In this document: piece by piece, positions 47,817 through 58,917 of the stretch
How positions within the stretch are numbered: position 1 is the stretch's first letter
How the letters are laid out: each line of letters opens with the position of its first letter
DNA from: Methylomonas paludis
GTDB taxonomy: Bacteria > Pseudomonadota > Gammaproteobacteria > Methylococcales > Methylomonadaceae
Assembly (NCBI RefSeq): GCF_018734325.1
Contig: NZ_CP073754.1
Span: forward strand, 3,038,001 to 3,102,000
Reading direction: 5' to 3'
DNA: 64,000 nt
Translations under genes and position numbers: made by a program
The notes under the pieces: model-generated
What the model was told of the DNA's origin: nothing
Seen by the model: only the letters and a program-made list of their open reading frames with translations
Database searches by the model: none

Positions 47817-48623
47817 ATGAAGAATTCACAGATTTTGATCTACCGGATCAAACTCATATTGTTAAGCAGCCTGCTTAGCGGTATTTCTCTGGCGCCTGCT
47901 GAAGCGGCATCAGCGACAGCAACCGCTATTTTCGGCAATTTTTCCAGTGAGGGCCTAACAACAACGACTGGCCTAATCGGCACCGTGCAAAACAGCTCTG
48001 CACCGTTTAACAACCCCAAATACTTGGCGCATTTCAATAAAAGTGTAGGCCTGCTTCCTCACTATCCCACGCCGACTTTGACTGTAACGGCCAATGGCAT
48101 CAGATCCAAAATTTTTTCCAGTGGCATCCAAATAGATACGGCATCCACTCTGGCAGATTCAGCTATCGACAACACCGTTATCAGTCTAGCCCTGAATCCA
48201 CCACCACCTACAAAATCAGCGCAGTTATATCCACAGCCTTTTTTGCAGATTACTGTAAATCGGCTCAGCTCAAGCTCAAGCTTTAATCGGGTTTTCCCTA
48301 ACTTTACTACCCCGACTGGCGATACCAATATCGGGTTTTTACAACTGAGCGGCAGCTTGATAAACAGTAAAACGCCTTTGCAATATAAAGGGCACCCAAG
48401 TAAGGATTATGTTTTATTTCAGAACCAGCAACTCACCGTGACACTGAACAGACAATTAATTGCGGCACTGGTGTCCTGCACTGTCGGTCCATCCAGCGGC
48501 GGCTGTCAAACCACAGCGGAAAGCATTACTACAGACGCCATTAACATCAGCATCACTAACGCTGAGATTGATGGTCAAGCCGTATCAGGGGAAATCAATA
48601 TCGGCCACACTTTTGCCGAATAA
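47817..48623 (+). CDS. Secreted protein of unknown function
   Basis: 268 residues. A signal peptide is clear: basic start, hydrophobic core (LILLSSLLSGISLA) and a site near PAEAA. The mature part is rich in Ser, Thr, Asn and Ile with alternating hydrophobic residues, suggesting beta structure, and has one likely disulfide (SCTVGPSSGGC). No domain is recognised. It stands alone between glgA and uvrA, with AGG 7 bases before the ATG. Both neighbours are separated by terminators or orientation, so context says nothing of its role. Confidence 0.65.
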   Translation: MKNSQILIYRIKLILLSSLLSGISLAPAEAASATATAIFGNFSSEGLTTTTGLIGTVQNSSAPFNNPKYLAHFNKSVGLLPHYPTPTLTVTANGIRSKIFSSGIQIDTASTLADSAIDNTVISLALNPPPPTKSAQLYPQPFLQITVNRLSSSSSFNRVFPNFTTPTGDTNIGFLQLSGSLINSKTPLQYKGHPSKDYVLFQNQQLTVTLNRQLIAALVSCTVGPSSGGCQTTAESITTDAINISITNAEIDGQAVSGEINIGHTFAE

Positions 48624-48697
48624 ATTGATATCCAGGCCAACAGAGTGCGGCTGAATTGCAAACTTCAACCGCTTGACTCATACGGCCTGGCCCCAAA

Positions 48698-51529
48698 CTA
48701 ACTGAAAAATCGCCGTAAATAATGACCGGTATGCGAGGCAGACAACTTGGCAACCTGTTTAGGGCTGCCTTCAGCAATTAATAAGCCACCGCTACTGCCA
48801 CCTTCCGGGCCCATATCCACTACCCAATCGGCCGTTTTGATGACATCCAGATTGTGTTCAATGATAATTACGGTATTACCGTGATCGCGCAAGGTATGCA
48901 GGACCGTGAGCAATTGCTTGATATCATGAAAATGCAAGCCAGTGGTAGGCTCATCAAGAATATACAGGGTGGCACCAGTATCGCGCTTGGAAAGTTCCTT
49001 GGCCAGTTTAACCCGCTGTGCTTCACCGCCTGACAGAGTAATGGCATTCTGGCCCAGCGTAATATAACTCAAGCCCACATCTATCAAAGTATGCAGCTTG
49101 CGGGCCAGCATGGGTACCGCAGCAAAGAATTGCGCAGCATCTTCCACCGTCATTTCCAGCACCTCGTGTATGGTTTTGCCTTTGTAACGAATTTCCAGGG
49201 TTTCCCGATTGTAGCGTTTGCCCTGGCAAATATCGCAAGGCACGAAGATATCGGCCAAAAAATGCATTTCCACTTTGATAACCCCGTCACCGGCACAAGC
49301 TTCGCAACGTCCGCCCTTAACATTGAAACTAAAACGTCCCGGCGTATAACCTCTTGAGCGAGCTTCCTGGGTGGCGGCAAACAGCTCCCGCACCGGGGTA
49401 AAAATACCGGTATAGGTAGCCGGATTGGAGCGTGGTGTGCGGCCAATCGGACTCTGATCGATATCGACCACTTTATCAAATTGTTCCAGGCCTTCCACAG
49501 CATCACAAGGGGCCGGTATACAGCCGGCACCATTGATCTGGCGGGCAGCATAGCTGTACAAGGTGTCGTTGATCAGTGTCGATTTACCGGAACCGGACAC
49601 CCCGGTAACACAGGTCAGCAAGCCTACCGGAAAACTGACATCAACATTTTTCAGATTATTACCGCTGGCGTTTTTAATCTTGATCAGTTTGTCAGGATTG
49701 CGCGGTGTGGTGTGTTTGGGTACAGCAATACTGAGAACACCCGATAAATATTGGCCGGTTAACGAGGCCGGATTGGCCTGGATCTGTTCTGGCGTACCTT
49801 GGGCAACTATATGACCACCATGCACACCGGCACCCGGCCCAATATCAACTACATATTGAGCCGCGCGAATCGCATCTTCATCGTGCTCTACCACAATCAC
49901 AGTATTACCCAGGTCACGCAAGCGAAACAAGGTATTGAGCAGGCGCTGATTATCGCGCTGATGCAGACCGATAGACGGCTCATCCAGCACATACATCACG
50001 CCCACCAAACCCGCACCAATTTGACTGGCCAGACGAATCCGCTGGGCTTCGCCGCCGGACAGAGTATCGGCGCTACGATCCAGCGTGAGATAATCCAGCC
50101 CGACATTGACTAAAAACTCCAGTCTTTCCTGAATTTCCTTGTTGATTTTGGCGGCAATTTCACCTCGATGTCCGGGAATATCGAGTTGTTTAAAAAACGC
50201 CAGGGTTTGCTTGATCGGCAAGCAAGTAATGTGATGCAATGGCTGGTTCTCGACAAACACATGCCTAGCCGCCAGATTTAAACGGGCACCTTCACAGGTA
50301 CTGCAAACCTGCTGCGCCAGATATTTGGCCAGTTCGTCACGCACCATTTGTGAATCAGTTTCATGATAACGGCGTTCCATATTGGCAATAATGCCTTCGA
50401 ATGGATGTTTGCTGAGCTTAGGTTTGGCTGTACCCATCTGAAAACTAAAACTAATGTTTTCTTCCCCACTGCCATACAGAATAATAGCCTGCAAAGACTT
50501 TGGCAGGCTGGAAAAGGGTTGTTCCGGATCAAAGCCGTAATGGGCAGCCAGCGCAGAAATGATCTGAAAATAATAGGCGTTGCGTCTATCCCAACCGCGT
50601 ATGGCCCCACCTGCCAGGCTGATGTCGGCATTATGTACCACCAATTGCGGATCAAAGTGCTGGCGCACCCCCAAACCATCACAACTGGGGCAAGCCCCTT
50701 TAGGATTGTTGAAGGAGAATATGCGTGGCTCCAATTCACTAAGGCTATAACCGCAATGCGGGCAGGCATAACGCTCAGAAAACAGCAGTTGCTGATTATT
50801 TTCCATGGAAGCGGCGATGGCCAAGCCGTCGGCCAGCCGCAATGCTGTTTCAAAGGACTCAGCCAAACGTAAGCTGATATCGTCGCGAATTTTGAAGCGG
50901 TCGATAATCACTTCTATGGTATGTTTCTTTTTCAGATCCAGCGTCGGTGGTTCATCCAGTTCATACACTTCTCCATCAATGCGGGCACGCAAAAAACCCT
51001 GAGCGCGTAAATCCTCCAGTAGCTGCACATGTTCACCCTTACGCTGATTAACCACCGGAGCCAATAGCATCCAGCGTTCACCTTCAGGCTGAGCCAATAC
51101 CAGATCGACCATTTGACTGATGGTTTGGGCTTGCAGCGAAACATCATGTTCCGGACAACGCGGTATACCTACCCTGGCGTACAGCAGACGCAGATAGTCG
51201 TAAATTTCGGTAATAGTCCCCACTGTCGAACGCGGATTATGCGATGTGGATTTTTGTTCTATGGAAATAGCCGGTGACAAACCTTCAATATGGTCGACAT
51301 CCGGTTTTTCCATCATGGAAAGGAATTGTCTGGCATAAGCGGATAACGATTCAACATAACGGCGCTGGCCTTCCGCATAAATGGTATCAAAAGCCAGTGA
51401 TGATTTACCGGAACCGGACAGACCCGTAACCACAATCAGACTGTCCCTGGGTAAATCCAAATCTATGTTTTTTAAATTATGCGTACGGGCGCCGCGAATG
51501 CTAATCGTGTCCACTGTTGATTCCTGCAA
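48698..51529 (-). CDS. uvrA: Excinuclease ABC subunit A
   Basis: 943 residues, full length. First Walker [21 protein letters not shown] near 32, first zinc finger (CPHCGYS ... CPSCDG), signatures [13 protein letters not shown] and [15 protein letters not shown], second Walker [15 protein letters not shown], and a second zinc finger (CEACAGDG ... CDICQG). It recognises DNA damage with UvrB. It is divergent from the MFS gene and ssb, the usual gammaproteobacterial order. No convincing LexA box is seen in the gap. Confidence 0.98.
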   Translation of the reverse strand: MQESTVDTISIRGARTHNLKNIDLDLPRDSLIVVTGLSGSGKSSLAFDTIYAEGQRRYVESLSAYARQFLSMMEKPDVDHIEGLSPAISIEQKSTSHNPRSTVGTITEIYDYLRLLYARVGIPRCPEHDVSLQAQTISQMVDLVLAQPEGERWMLLAPVVNQRKGEHVQLLEDLRAQGFLRARIDGEVYELDEPPTLDLKKKHTIEVIIDRFKIRDDISLRLAESFETALRLADGLAIAASMENNQQLLFSERYACPHCGYSLSELEPRIFSFNNPKGACPSCDGLGVRQHFDPQLVVHNADISLAGGAIRGWDRRNAYYFQIISALAAHYGFDPEQPFSSLPKSLQAIILYGSGEENISFSFQMGTAKPKLSKHPFEGIIANMERRYHETDSQMVRDELAKYLAQQVCSTCEGARLNLAARHVFVENQPLHHITCLPIKQTLAFFKQLDIPGHRGEIAAKINKEIQERLEFLVNVGLDYLTLDRSADTLSGGEAQRIRLASQIGAGLVGVMYVLDEPSIGLHQRDNQRLLNTLFRLRDLGNTVIVVEHDEDAIRAAQYVVDIGPGAGVHGGHIVAQGTPEQIQANPASLTGQYLSGVLSIAVPKHTTPRNPDKLIKIKNASGNNLKNVDVSFPVGLLTCVTGVSGSGKSTLINDTLYSYAARQINGAGCIPAPCDAVEGLEQFDKVVDIDQSPIGRTPRSNPATYTGIFTPVRELFAATQEARSRGYTPGRFSFNVKGGRCEACAGDGVIKVEMHFLADIFVPCDICQGKRYNRETLEIRYKGKTIHEVLEMTVEDAAQFFAAVPMLARKLHTLIDVGLSYITLGQNAITLSGGEAQRVKLAKELSKRDTGATLYILDEPTTGLHFHDIKQLLTVLHTLRDHGNTVIIIEHNLDVIKTADWVVDMGPEGGSSGGLLIAEGSPKQVAKLSASHTGHYLRRFFS

Positions 51530-51587
51530 CTTGAAGAACCTGATACTATACGTGTCTTTAATGTCTTAAAGCAAAGGGGAGTTGGTT

Positions 51588-52979
51588 TTGACACAGGTTC
51601 AGGATATTACCAGTCCGATGACTGCCATGGAAAAGCGGGCAACCGTCTCACTGGCCAGTATTTACGCACTGAGAATGCTAGGCTTGTTTATGTTATTGCC
51701 GGTGTTATCGCTATTTACCGAACAAATGCCGGGCGCCACACCAAAATTGGTTGGGTTGACCATGGGTATTTATGGCTTGACCCAGGCCATACTGCAAATT
51801 CCGTTCGGTTTACTCTCTGATCGCATCAGTCGAAAGGCCGTCATTATCATTGGCTTACTGCTGTTTATCTTGGGCAGTGTAATCGCCGCCCTCGCTACCG
51901 ATATTTACGGCGTGCTGTTGGGCCGGGCCATACAGGGCTGTGGCGCTATTTCCGCAGCGGTCATGGCCTTGCTGGCTGATTTGACTCAGGAAGTGCACCG
52001 CACCAAAGCCATGGCAACTATCGGCGCCAGTATCGGCGTATCGTTTGGCGTAGCTATCACGATGGGCCCTATCATTGCCCACCAGTTTGGCATCAGCGGC
52101 ATTTTTTGGATTATCGCACTATTAGCCACACTGGCCATACCGGTGATCCGTTTTGTGGTACCGAATCCTACCAAAATTAAAATTCATCGAGATGCTGAAT
52201 ATATCCCTTCGGAGCTGAGTACCGTCATTAAAAACCCCGATTTGTTGCGATTGAACTACGGTATTTTTGCATTACATCTGATTTTAATGGCCAGCTTTGT
52301 GGTGGTGCCCCTATTGTTACGGGATGCCGGCCTGGACAGCGGCCGCCATTGGCTGGTGTATTTACCGGTATTGGTGACATCAATGGCGGTAATGATACCG
52401 TTCATCATTATTGCCGAGAAAAAACGCCAAATGAAGAAAGTCTTTATCGGCGCGATCAGCATCTTATTGTTGGCCAATATCGGTTTTTTGATCTTTCATG
52501 ACCAGTTGATCGGCCTGATTGCCTGTTTATGGCTGTTTTTCTGCGGTTTTAATCTGCTCGAGGCCACCCTGCCCTCACTGATCTCCAAAACCGCACCTGG
52601 CGACCTGAAAGGCACGGCCATGGGTATCTATTCAAGTTCACAATTTATCGGTGCTTTTTTAGGCGGCGCCAGCGGTGGCTGGTTATACGGCGAATACGGT
52701 GTCGGTGCAGTATTTATTTTTTCGGCTGCAGTGGCTGCCAGTTGGATACTACTGGCCAGTTTTATGTCGACCCCGCGTTATTGGGCAAATCTGCTGTTAT
52801 CACTGGAAACCATCCCGCCAGAACAGGGTGCCGCCTTCTCCCAACAGTTACTCAAAGTCAGCGGTGTTGAGGAAGTACGTCTACATTTTGCTGAAAATGC
52901 AGCGTACTTAAAAGTCGATAGCCAAAAACTAGATAAACAAGCTTTAAGTCACTTTTTAAAACATTGGCAGTCACACTGA
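51588..52979 (+). CDS. MFS transporter of the YajR type
   Basis: About 463 residues, twelve TM segments and a C-terminal ferredoxin-like domain (about 405-463, [20 protein letters not shown]), the YAM domain of YajR. Motif A is present ([16 protein letters not shown]). The ATG-less start is probably TTG at 51588, 6 bases after AGGGGAG; TTG 51582 is too close to the site. Substrate unknown. It lies between uvrA and ssb, as in many gammaproteobacteria. Confidence 0.88.
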   Translation: MTQVQDITSPMTAMEKRATVSLASIYALRMLGLFMLLPVLSLFTEQMPGATPKLVGLTMGIYGLTQAILQIPFGLLSDRISRKAVIIIGLLLFILGSVIAALATDIYGVLLGRAIQGCGAISAAVMALLADLTQEVHRTKAMATIGASIGVSFGVAITMGPIIAHQFGISGIFWIIALLATLAIPVIRFVVPNPTKIKIHRDAEYIPSELSTVIKNPDLLRLNYGIFALHLILMASFVVVPLLLRDAGLDSGRHWLVYLPVLVTSMAVMIPFIIIAEKKRQMKKVFIGAISILLLANIGFLIFHDQLIGLIACLWLFFCGFNLLEATLPSLISKTAPGDLKGTAMGIYSSSQFIGAFLGGASGGWLYGEYGVGAVFIFSAAVAASWILLASFMSTPRYWANLLLSLETIPPEQGAAFSQQLLKVSGVEEVRLHFAENAAYLKVDSQKLDKQALSHFLKHWQSH

Positions 52980-53007
52980 CCAAAGCAATATCAATACGGA
53001 GACAACC

Positions 53008-53487
53008 ATGCTGAATAAAGTCACACTCATAGGCCGATTGGGGGCTGACCCGGAGGTGCGTTATATGCCCAGCGGCGATGCTATTACTACTATCCGGCTA
53101 GCGACGAGCCGGCGCTGGAAAGACCGCAATAGCGGTGAGCGCAAAGAAGAGACCGAATGGCATCGGGTGGTATTTTTTGCCGGCTTGGCTAAAGTAGCCG
53201 GAGAATACCTGAAAAAAGGCAGCCAAGTTTATGTGGAAGGACGCATTCGCACCAATAAATGGCAAGGTCAGGACGGACAGGATCGCTACACCACTGAGAT
53301 TATTGCCGACGAAATGCACATGCTGGACAGCCGCAGCGGCGGCACGGCGAATTACGCCGATAATGCCCCGCCACTCAGCACTTATGACAATCATGGCGCA
53401 GGTTCTTCGTCTGCATCCTCTGCGGCATCATCAAGCGCCTCAGCGCCAGCGGCGTTTGATGATTTTGATGATGATATTCCTTTCTAA
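53008..53487 (+). CDS. ssb: Single-stranded DNA-binding protein
   Basis: 159 residues. OB fold with [40 protein letters not shown] and [20 protein letters not shown]; a Ser/Ala-rich linker; and the acidic tail DDFDDDIPF that recruits partner proteins. It is 28 bp downstream of the MFS gene. Confidence 0.97.
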   Translation: MLNKVTLIGRLGADPEVRYMPSGDAITTIRLATSRRWKDRNSGERKEETEWHRVVFFAGLAKVAGEYLKKGSQVYVEGRIRTNKWQGQDGQDRYTTEIIADEMHMLDSRSGGTANYADNAPPLSTYDNHGAGSSSASSAASSSASAPAAFDDFDDDIPF

Positions 53488-53586
53488 GGTGAGATATCTA
53501 CAGTATGAATTTTTAAATTCAGCTCTAACCGTTTTCCCATGCGCCGCATCAAGCAGCGCATGGCGTGATTAAAACCACTAGATTAA

Positions 53587-54351
53587 TTACATTAATGGCA
53601 AAATTTCCGCCAGCAGTTTGCCGTTGGTGGCCAGAATCTGTTTGGGAAATATGCCGGCATTCCCTTTAAAATCAGTAACGCTGCCACCTGCTTCCAAAGC
53701 AATTAAAGCGCCTGCAGCAACATCGTAAAGATTGAGCTCCTGTTCCCAATAGGCATCAACCTGACCATCCGCCACCAGACAAAGATCCAGGGCTGCGGAA
53801 CCGAAACGGCGCTGACCGGTACTGACTTCAGCTATACGGCAAAAGCGCTGCAGATTGTTTTCGTGCAGATAAGAGCGTAAACAAGCGAAACCGGTGGAAA
53901 TCATGCTATCCGCCAAATGAGTTTCGGCTGAAACCTGGATAACCCGACCATTTTTAGTACTGCCCTTGCCCTTTTCTGCTGCATAGTAATCATCCAGAGC
54001 TGGAGCATACACAGCCCCCATGATTAATTCACCATTAATTTCCAGAGCCACACTGATGCTCCAAAAATATTGGCCTTTGGAAAATGAATGGGTGCCGTCT
54101 ATAGGATCGACAATCCAACGGCTGACTTGGTTGGCAGACTGGCCACTTTCTTCTCCCCAAAAGCCGTATTCGGGACATTGCTTGCCTAATGCATCTTGAA
54201 GATATTGCTCTACGGCAACATCGGCATCGGTGACCAGGTCTCGGGCGCTTTTGTGTTTTACCGCTAGTCCGTTTAAATCACTAAAATAGCGCAAAGCTAT
54301 TGCGCCAGCTTCTCTGACAGTTTTTTCAAGTGCATCCGCTGTTATCGGCAT
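53587..54351 (-). CDS. Inositol monophosphatase-family protein
   Basis: 254 residues. Metal and catalytic motifs: WGEESG (Glu), WIVDPIDGTHSF (Asp pair) and LNLYDVAAGALI (Asp). Such enzymes hydrolyse inositol phosphates, or histidinol phosphate or nucleotide bisphosphates in some branches; which one is not clear here. It ends beside ssb and starts 56 bp from the end of the first amt gene on the same strand. Confidence 0.85.
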   Translation of the reverse strand: MPITADALEKTVREAGAIALRYFSDLNGLAVKHKSARDLVTDADVAVEQYLQDALGKQCPEYGFWGEESGQSANQVSRWIVDPIDGTHSFSKGQYFWSISVALEINGELIMGAVYAPALDDYYAAEKGKGSTKNGRVIQVSAETHLADSMISTGFACLRSYLHENNLQRFCRIAEVSTGQRRFGSAALDLCLVADGQVDAYWEQELNLYDVAAGALIALEAGGSVTDFKGNAGIFPKQILATNGKLLAEILPLM

Positions 54352-54407
54352 TGGTTTCTCTCATAGCTTGATGGGTACTTTCAAGTCGCTACAATACCCG
54401 CGATTCA

Positions 54408-55691
54408 TTACAATTTGTGATAGCCGGTTTCGTCGTGCAGGACAATATCCAGACCTTCTACTTCTTCATCAGCACTGACGCGCAGACCTATCAGTTTTTC
54501 CAGCAACTTTAAAATAAGATAGCTGAACACGGCACTCCAAAGTGCGGTAACACATACTGCCAAAATTTGCACAACAGCTTGATGAGCGATACTGATATTG
54601 CCCAAGCCCAAGCCACCAAAGCTTTCGGCAGCAAACACCGCAGTAAGTAAGGAACCCACAGCCCCACCAACACCATGCACCGGAAAAACATCCAGTGAGT
54701 CGTCAATTTTCAGTACCCGTTTCACATATTGGGTAGCTGAAAAACAAACGGCTCCGGCGATGATGCCTATCGCTACCCCGCCTATAGGCCCAACAAAACC
54801 AGATGCCGGGGTAATAGTACCCAAGCCGGCCACCATGCCGGTAACTATACCCAATACGCTGGGCTTACCATAGCGCAGCCATTCAATTGCCATCCAGGTT
54901 AGCGATCCGGCGGCTGCAGCCAGATGTGTAACCACAATGGCCATACCTGCGGAACCGTCCGCTTTTAAAGTGCTGCCACCATTAAAGCCAAACCAGCCGA
55001 ACCAGAGCATCCCGGCACCGGTAACAACCATAGTCATATTATGCGGCGGCATGGCCGTTGCCGGAAAACCGCGTCGATTACCCAATACCAGCGCCGCAAC
55101 CAAGGCGGCTACACCGGCATTGACATGGATGACGATACCTCCGGCAAAATCCTTGGCACCCAGTTGCGCCAGCCAACCATTGCCCCACATCCAGTGGCAA
55201 ATAGGCATATACACGATAATCAGCCACAGCGCAGAAAACCATAACATTGCCGAAAATTTCATTCGTTCAGCAAAGCCACCGACTATTAAAGCCGGGGTAA
55301 TGATGGCAAACGTCATCTGAAACATAAAATACACGGTTTCTGGAATATCGCCTATCAACGTCAAAGTATTGAAGTTTGGGAGAAACATTTTTGCCGCACC
55401 ACCAATTAATGGCTGATTAGCCCCCCCATCTGCAAAGACAAAGCTATAAACACCCGCTAACCACAATAAAGAAACCAGACAGGTGATGGCAAAACATTGC
55501 ATCATCACGGATAACACATTTTTACTGCGCACCAGTCCGGCATAAAATAGAGACAAACCTGGTAAGGTCATGAACAACACCAAGGCTGTAGATGTTAGTA
55601 CCCAGACTGTATTAGCCTGGTTGATTTCTTGTGCGGAACCCCAGGTAGGCAGCATTAAGCTAGCCAAAATTATTATGATTTTCATGATCAA
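54408..55691 (-). CDS. amt: Ammonium transporter (first of two)
   Basis: 427 residues, about eleven TM segments after a signal-like leader (PTWGSAQ). AmtB motifs are present: the Asp and first His in DFAGGIVIHVNAG, and the second pore His in DVFPVHGVGGAVG. It conducts ammonium into the cell. glnK lies 229 bp upstream on the same strand; no sigma54 element was found in that gap. It differs clearly from the second amt in length and sequence. Confidence 0.95.
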   Translation of the reverse strand: MIMKIIIILASLMLPTWGSAQEINQANTVWVLTSTALVLFMTLPGLSLFYAGLVRSKNVLSVMMQCFAITCLVSLLWLAGVYSFVFADGGANQPLIGGAAKMFLPNFNTLTLIGDIPETVYFMFQMTFAIITPALIVGGFAERMKFSAMLWFSALWLIIVYMPICHWMWGNGWLAQLGAKDFAGGIVIHVNAGVAALVAALVLGNRRGFPATAMPPHNMTMVVTGAGMLWFGWFGFNGGSTLKADGSAGMAIVVTHLAAAAGSLTWMAIEWLRYGKPSVLGIVTGMVAGLGTITPASGFVGPIGGVAIGIIAGAVCFSATQYVKRVLKIDDSLDVFPVHGVGGAVGSLLTAVFAAESFGGLGLGNISIAHQAVVQILAVCVTALWSAVFSYLILKLLEKLIGLRVSADEEVEGLDIVLHDETGYHKL

Positions 55692-55919
55692 AATGCCAAT
55701 CGCACTGCAATTTTAGGCATTTGGCGGCAGGTAACTGGCAGAGGTTTGGCAACTGGGAGAGCCTAGAGAGGCATAGGGCATCCACTGCACTCCCTGCCAC
55801 CAAACTCGCAGGGCCATAAATATTATTTAGATTAAATCCACACCACGCTTAGTACAGCGTAGGTATGGTAAACAGCTGGCTTAAAGCTTATTAAAGCTCT
55901 AGGCACTCAAGATTTGAGA

Positions 55920-56309
<390 letters not shown>

Positions 56310-56408
56310 TTATTGGGCAAGGTACAATTCATTGCCGCATACTGTGTGAATACTTTGCACTTAAAGCGCTTGCTTTCATACAAGTATTATGCAATCCAGT
56401 GTAAAAAC

Positions 56409-56444
56409 AAAAAAGCGGTCCGTCGTCAGACGGCCCGCTTTTTT
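56409..56444. terminator. Bidirectional terminator between amt and glnK
   Basis: A GC-rich stem (GCGGTCCGTC / GACGGCCCGC, one mismatch) with a four-base GTCA loop is flanked by six A and six T. On the minus strand it ends the glnK-amt transcript and separates it from the next glnK-amt pair. Confidence 0.85.
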
Positions 56445-56469
56445 GGGCTATAACAAAGTCTAAAACAGT

Positions 56470-57870
56470 CTATTGGTGATAGGCTGATTCACCATGTTCG
56501 GCAAGATCCAGACCTTCCCGCTCAGTCGCCTCACTGACTCTCAGACCAATGGTCAAATCGGCAATTTTAAATGCAACAAAGGCAACCAGACCAGACCAGA
56601 CCAGAGCAATACCCACACCCCAAGCCTGACTGATTAATTGAGTAACAGTATCGTATTCGGCCACTGCATTACTGACGTAATCGTACACACCAGTGCCGCC
56701 TAAAGCGGGATTAGCAACTATCGCTGTGCCCAATGCACCGAGAATACCACCGACACCATGCACACCGAAGGCATCCAGAGAGTCGTCGTATCCAAGCACT
56801 TGTTTCAGGCTGGTAACTGACCAAAAACAAACGGCACCAACAGCAAATCCCAGGGCAATGGAGCCCATAGGACCGGCCCATCCGCAAGCAGGGGTAATTG
56901 CCACCAAGCCAGCCACCGCACCTGATGTCGCACCCAACATGCTGGGTTTGCCACGAATCAGCCATTCGGCGGCAACCCATGATAAGGTGGCCGCAGCAGC
57001 AGCCAATAAGGTATTTACAAATACCAATGCTGCTAAACCATTAGCCTCCAGATTGGAGCCTACGTTAAAGCCAAACCAACCCACCCACAACAAGGAAGCA
57101 CCTATCATGTTCATGGTAACACTATGTGGCGCAATAAATTCCTTTTTGTAACCAATGCGTTTGCCAACCAACAAGCAGCCAACTAAACCAGCAATACCGG
57201 CATTGATATGCACAACGGTTCCACCGGCAAAATCCAGTGCGCCTTTTTGGAAAATAAAGCCCGCAGTAGCCGCCGCTTTTTCTGCTGCAGCTGCATCGGT
57301 GTAAGCATCTGGACCAGCCCAGTACCAAACCATATGGGCCATTGGTAAATAAGCAAAGGTAAACCAGATGATAGTGAATAACAGGATGGCCGAAAACTTA
57401 ACCCTCTCAGCAAAGGCACCGATAATCAACGCCGGAGTGATTGCCGAAAAAGTCAACTGAAAGGCAACATAGATAAATTCCGGAATATAGACACCTTTAC
57501 TAAAAGTGGCTGCGGGAGATTCCGGGGTAATTCCGAATAGAAAGGCTTTACTCAAACCGCCAAAAAACGGATTTCCTTCGGTAAAAGCGATGCTATACCC
57601 ATAGACAGCCCATAAAATAGCAGTCAAGGCAAAAATCACAAACACTTGCATCAGAATGGACAGCATGTTTTTAGCGCGAACCATACCGCCGTAGAATAAT
57701 GCCAACCCTGGAATGACCATCAAAGCAACCAAGATAGTCGCAACAATGATCCAGGCGGTATCACCTTTGTTTATGGATATTACCGGCGCAGCAGCAGCTT
57801 CCTCAGCCGAACAAACCCCGCTAAAAACGGCCATTGCCATTAAAGCCAGGACAGCTAACAATCGTTTCAT
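56470..57870 (-). CDS. amt: Ammonium transporter (second)
   Basis: 466 residues with a cleavable signal peptide (FSGVCSAEEAA), eleven TM segments, and the pore residues in DFAGGTVVHINAG and DAFGVHGVGGILG. It follows glnK by 21 bp and should be co-transcribed from the sigma54 promoter upstream of that gene. Confidence 0.96.
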   Translation of the reverse strand: MKRLLAVLALMAMAVFSGVCSAEEAAAAPVISINKGDTAWIIVATILVALMVIPGLALFYGGMVRAKNMLSILMQVFVIFALTAILWAVYGYSIAFTEGNPFFGGLSKAFLFGITPESPAATFSKGVYIPEFIYVAFQLTFSAITPALIIGAFAERVKFSAILLFTIIWFTFAYLPMAHMVWYWAGPDAYTDAAAAEKAAATAGFIFQKGALDFAGGTVVHINAGIAGLVGCLLVGKRIGYKKEFIAPHSVTMNMIGASLLWVGWFGFNVGSNLEANGLAALVFVNTLLAAAAATLSWVAAEWLIRGKPSMLGATSGAVAGLVAITPACGWAGPMGSIALGFAVGAVCFWSVTSLKQVLGYDDSLDAFGVHGVGGILGALGTAIVANPALGGTGVYDYVSNAVAEYDTVTQLISQAWGVGIALVWSGLVAFVAFKIADLTIGLRVSEATEREGLDLAEHGESAYHQ

Positions 57871-57891
57871 ATTATGTCTCCTCGTAAAAAA

Positions 57892-58242
<351 letters not shown>

Positions 58243-58278
58243 TTAATGCTTGAGTTTAAAAATTCCCACTATCACGCA

Positions 58279-58294
58279 AGCATGATATATGCCA
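58279..58294 (-). promoter_or_regulatory. Sigma54 (-24/-12) promoter of glnK-amt
   Basis: The minus strand reads TGGCATATATCATGCT, with GG and GC ten bases apart; predicted start near 58268, giving a leader of about 37 nt. Confidence 0.65.
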
Positions 58295-58762
58295 CTCTAC
58301 AAGCTAATGATTTATATTACCTTTTAATTTATCCCTTGTTGAAATTAAGCTTTAACGCACTATTTAGGTGCAGACAGGCGCTAACCGCACCACAACACAT
58401 CGCATTAAGTGAACGCCCAACCAATTACCAACACATTAGCCACCCCACAACCCTTTTAAAACCAACTAAAACCTCAAAACCCAGGCGAATACAGAGACCA
58501 AAGCTAGATCATTTATGGCCCATCAGTCTGTCAGGATCAATCCAATATCTCTGGCAACAGATACCCCATAAATTGCCAGAATCGCGATAGTGATCAGCTC
58601 ATAACGATCCCTCACACTATCTGTTTAGTGACTAAAATCATGAGATTGCCAGCTTCTATCAACCCATTACCGTAACTTGATACAGGAACTTTTATCAGGC
58701 TTATCTATATACTCATATTTAGCTCAATCAACATCATTGCTTGCACCAATAAGCTTCAAAAA
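58295..58762. other. Gene-free stretch between glnK and the porin promoter
   Basis: AT-rich DNA of about 470 bp. Apart from the NtrC-like sites serving glnK (58356-58402) no feature is seen. Frames on the plus strand at 58246-58590 and 58677-58868 lack ribosome-binding sites and overlap regulatory elements, so I do not call them genes. Confidence 0.6.
58356..58402. promoter_or_regulatory. NtrC-like sites for the glnK-amt promoter
   Basis: Site 58356-58372 matches 11 of 13 defined positions of TGCACY-N4-TGGTGCA. A second, weaker half-site (CGCACC) begins at 58386; the centres are 30 bp apart. They lie about 96 and 126 bp upstream of the predicted start. Confidence 0.5.
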
Positions 58763-58808
58763 TGCATTGGATTGGTGCGACCAACAATGGTCGCACCAAT
58801 TTGGAGCA
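58763..58808. promoter_or_regulatory. Two NtrC-like sites upstream of the porin, within a perfect palindrome
   Basis: Sites 58763-58779 (TGCATTGGATTGGTGCG) and 58792-58808 (CGCACCAATTTGGAGCA) each match 11 of 13 defined NtrC positions; their centres are 29 bp apart and about 116 and 87 bp upstream of the predicted start. Between their inner halves, 58771-58800 forms a perfect palindrome with 13-bp arms and a 4-base centre. Confidence 0.55.
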
Positions 58809-58860
58809 ACATTTCCCGCCCAAAACATCGCTATCCCTTTGATTTTCAATGAAGTAAATC

Positions 58861-58876
58861 TGGCCTAGAAAATGCA
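58861..58876 (+). promoter_or_regulatory. Sigma54 (-24/-12) promoter of the porin gene
   Basis: TGGCCTAGAAAATGCA has GG and GC ten bases apart; predicted start near 58887, 31 bases before the ATG. Confidence 0.6.
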
Positions 58877-58917
58877 TTAGTATTTTCAGTAGTAACTAAA
58901 AACAAGAGGAAATTATC

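Noticed and set aside
47675-47878. 67-residue frame overlapping the secreted-protein start
   Set aside because: No ribosome-binding site and it overlaps a better gene with a clear signal peptide.
51530-51587. LexA box in the uvrA-MFS gap
   Set aside because: CTGATACTATACGTGT keeps only one half of CTGT-N8-ACAG.
58246-58868. Plus-strand frames of 114 and 63 residues upstream of the porin
   Set aside because: No ribosome-binding sites, no recognisable sequence, and they overlap promoters and activator sites.
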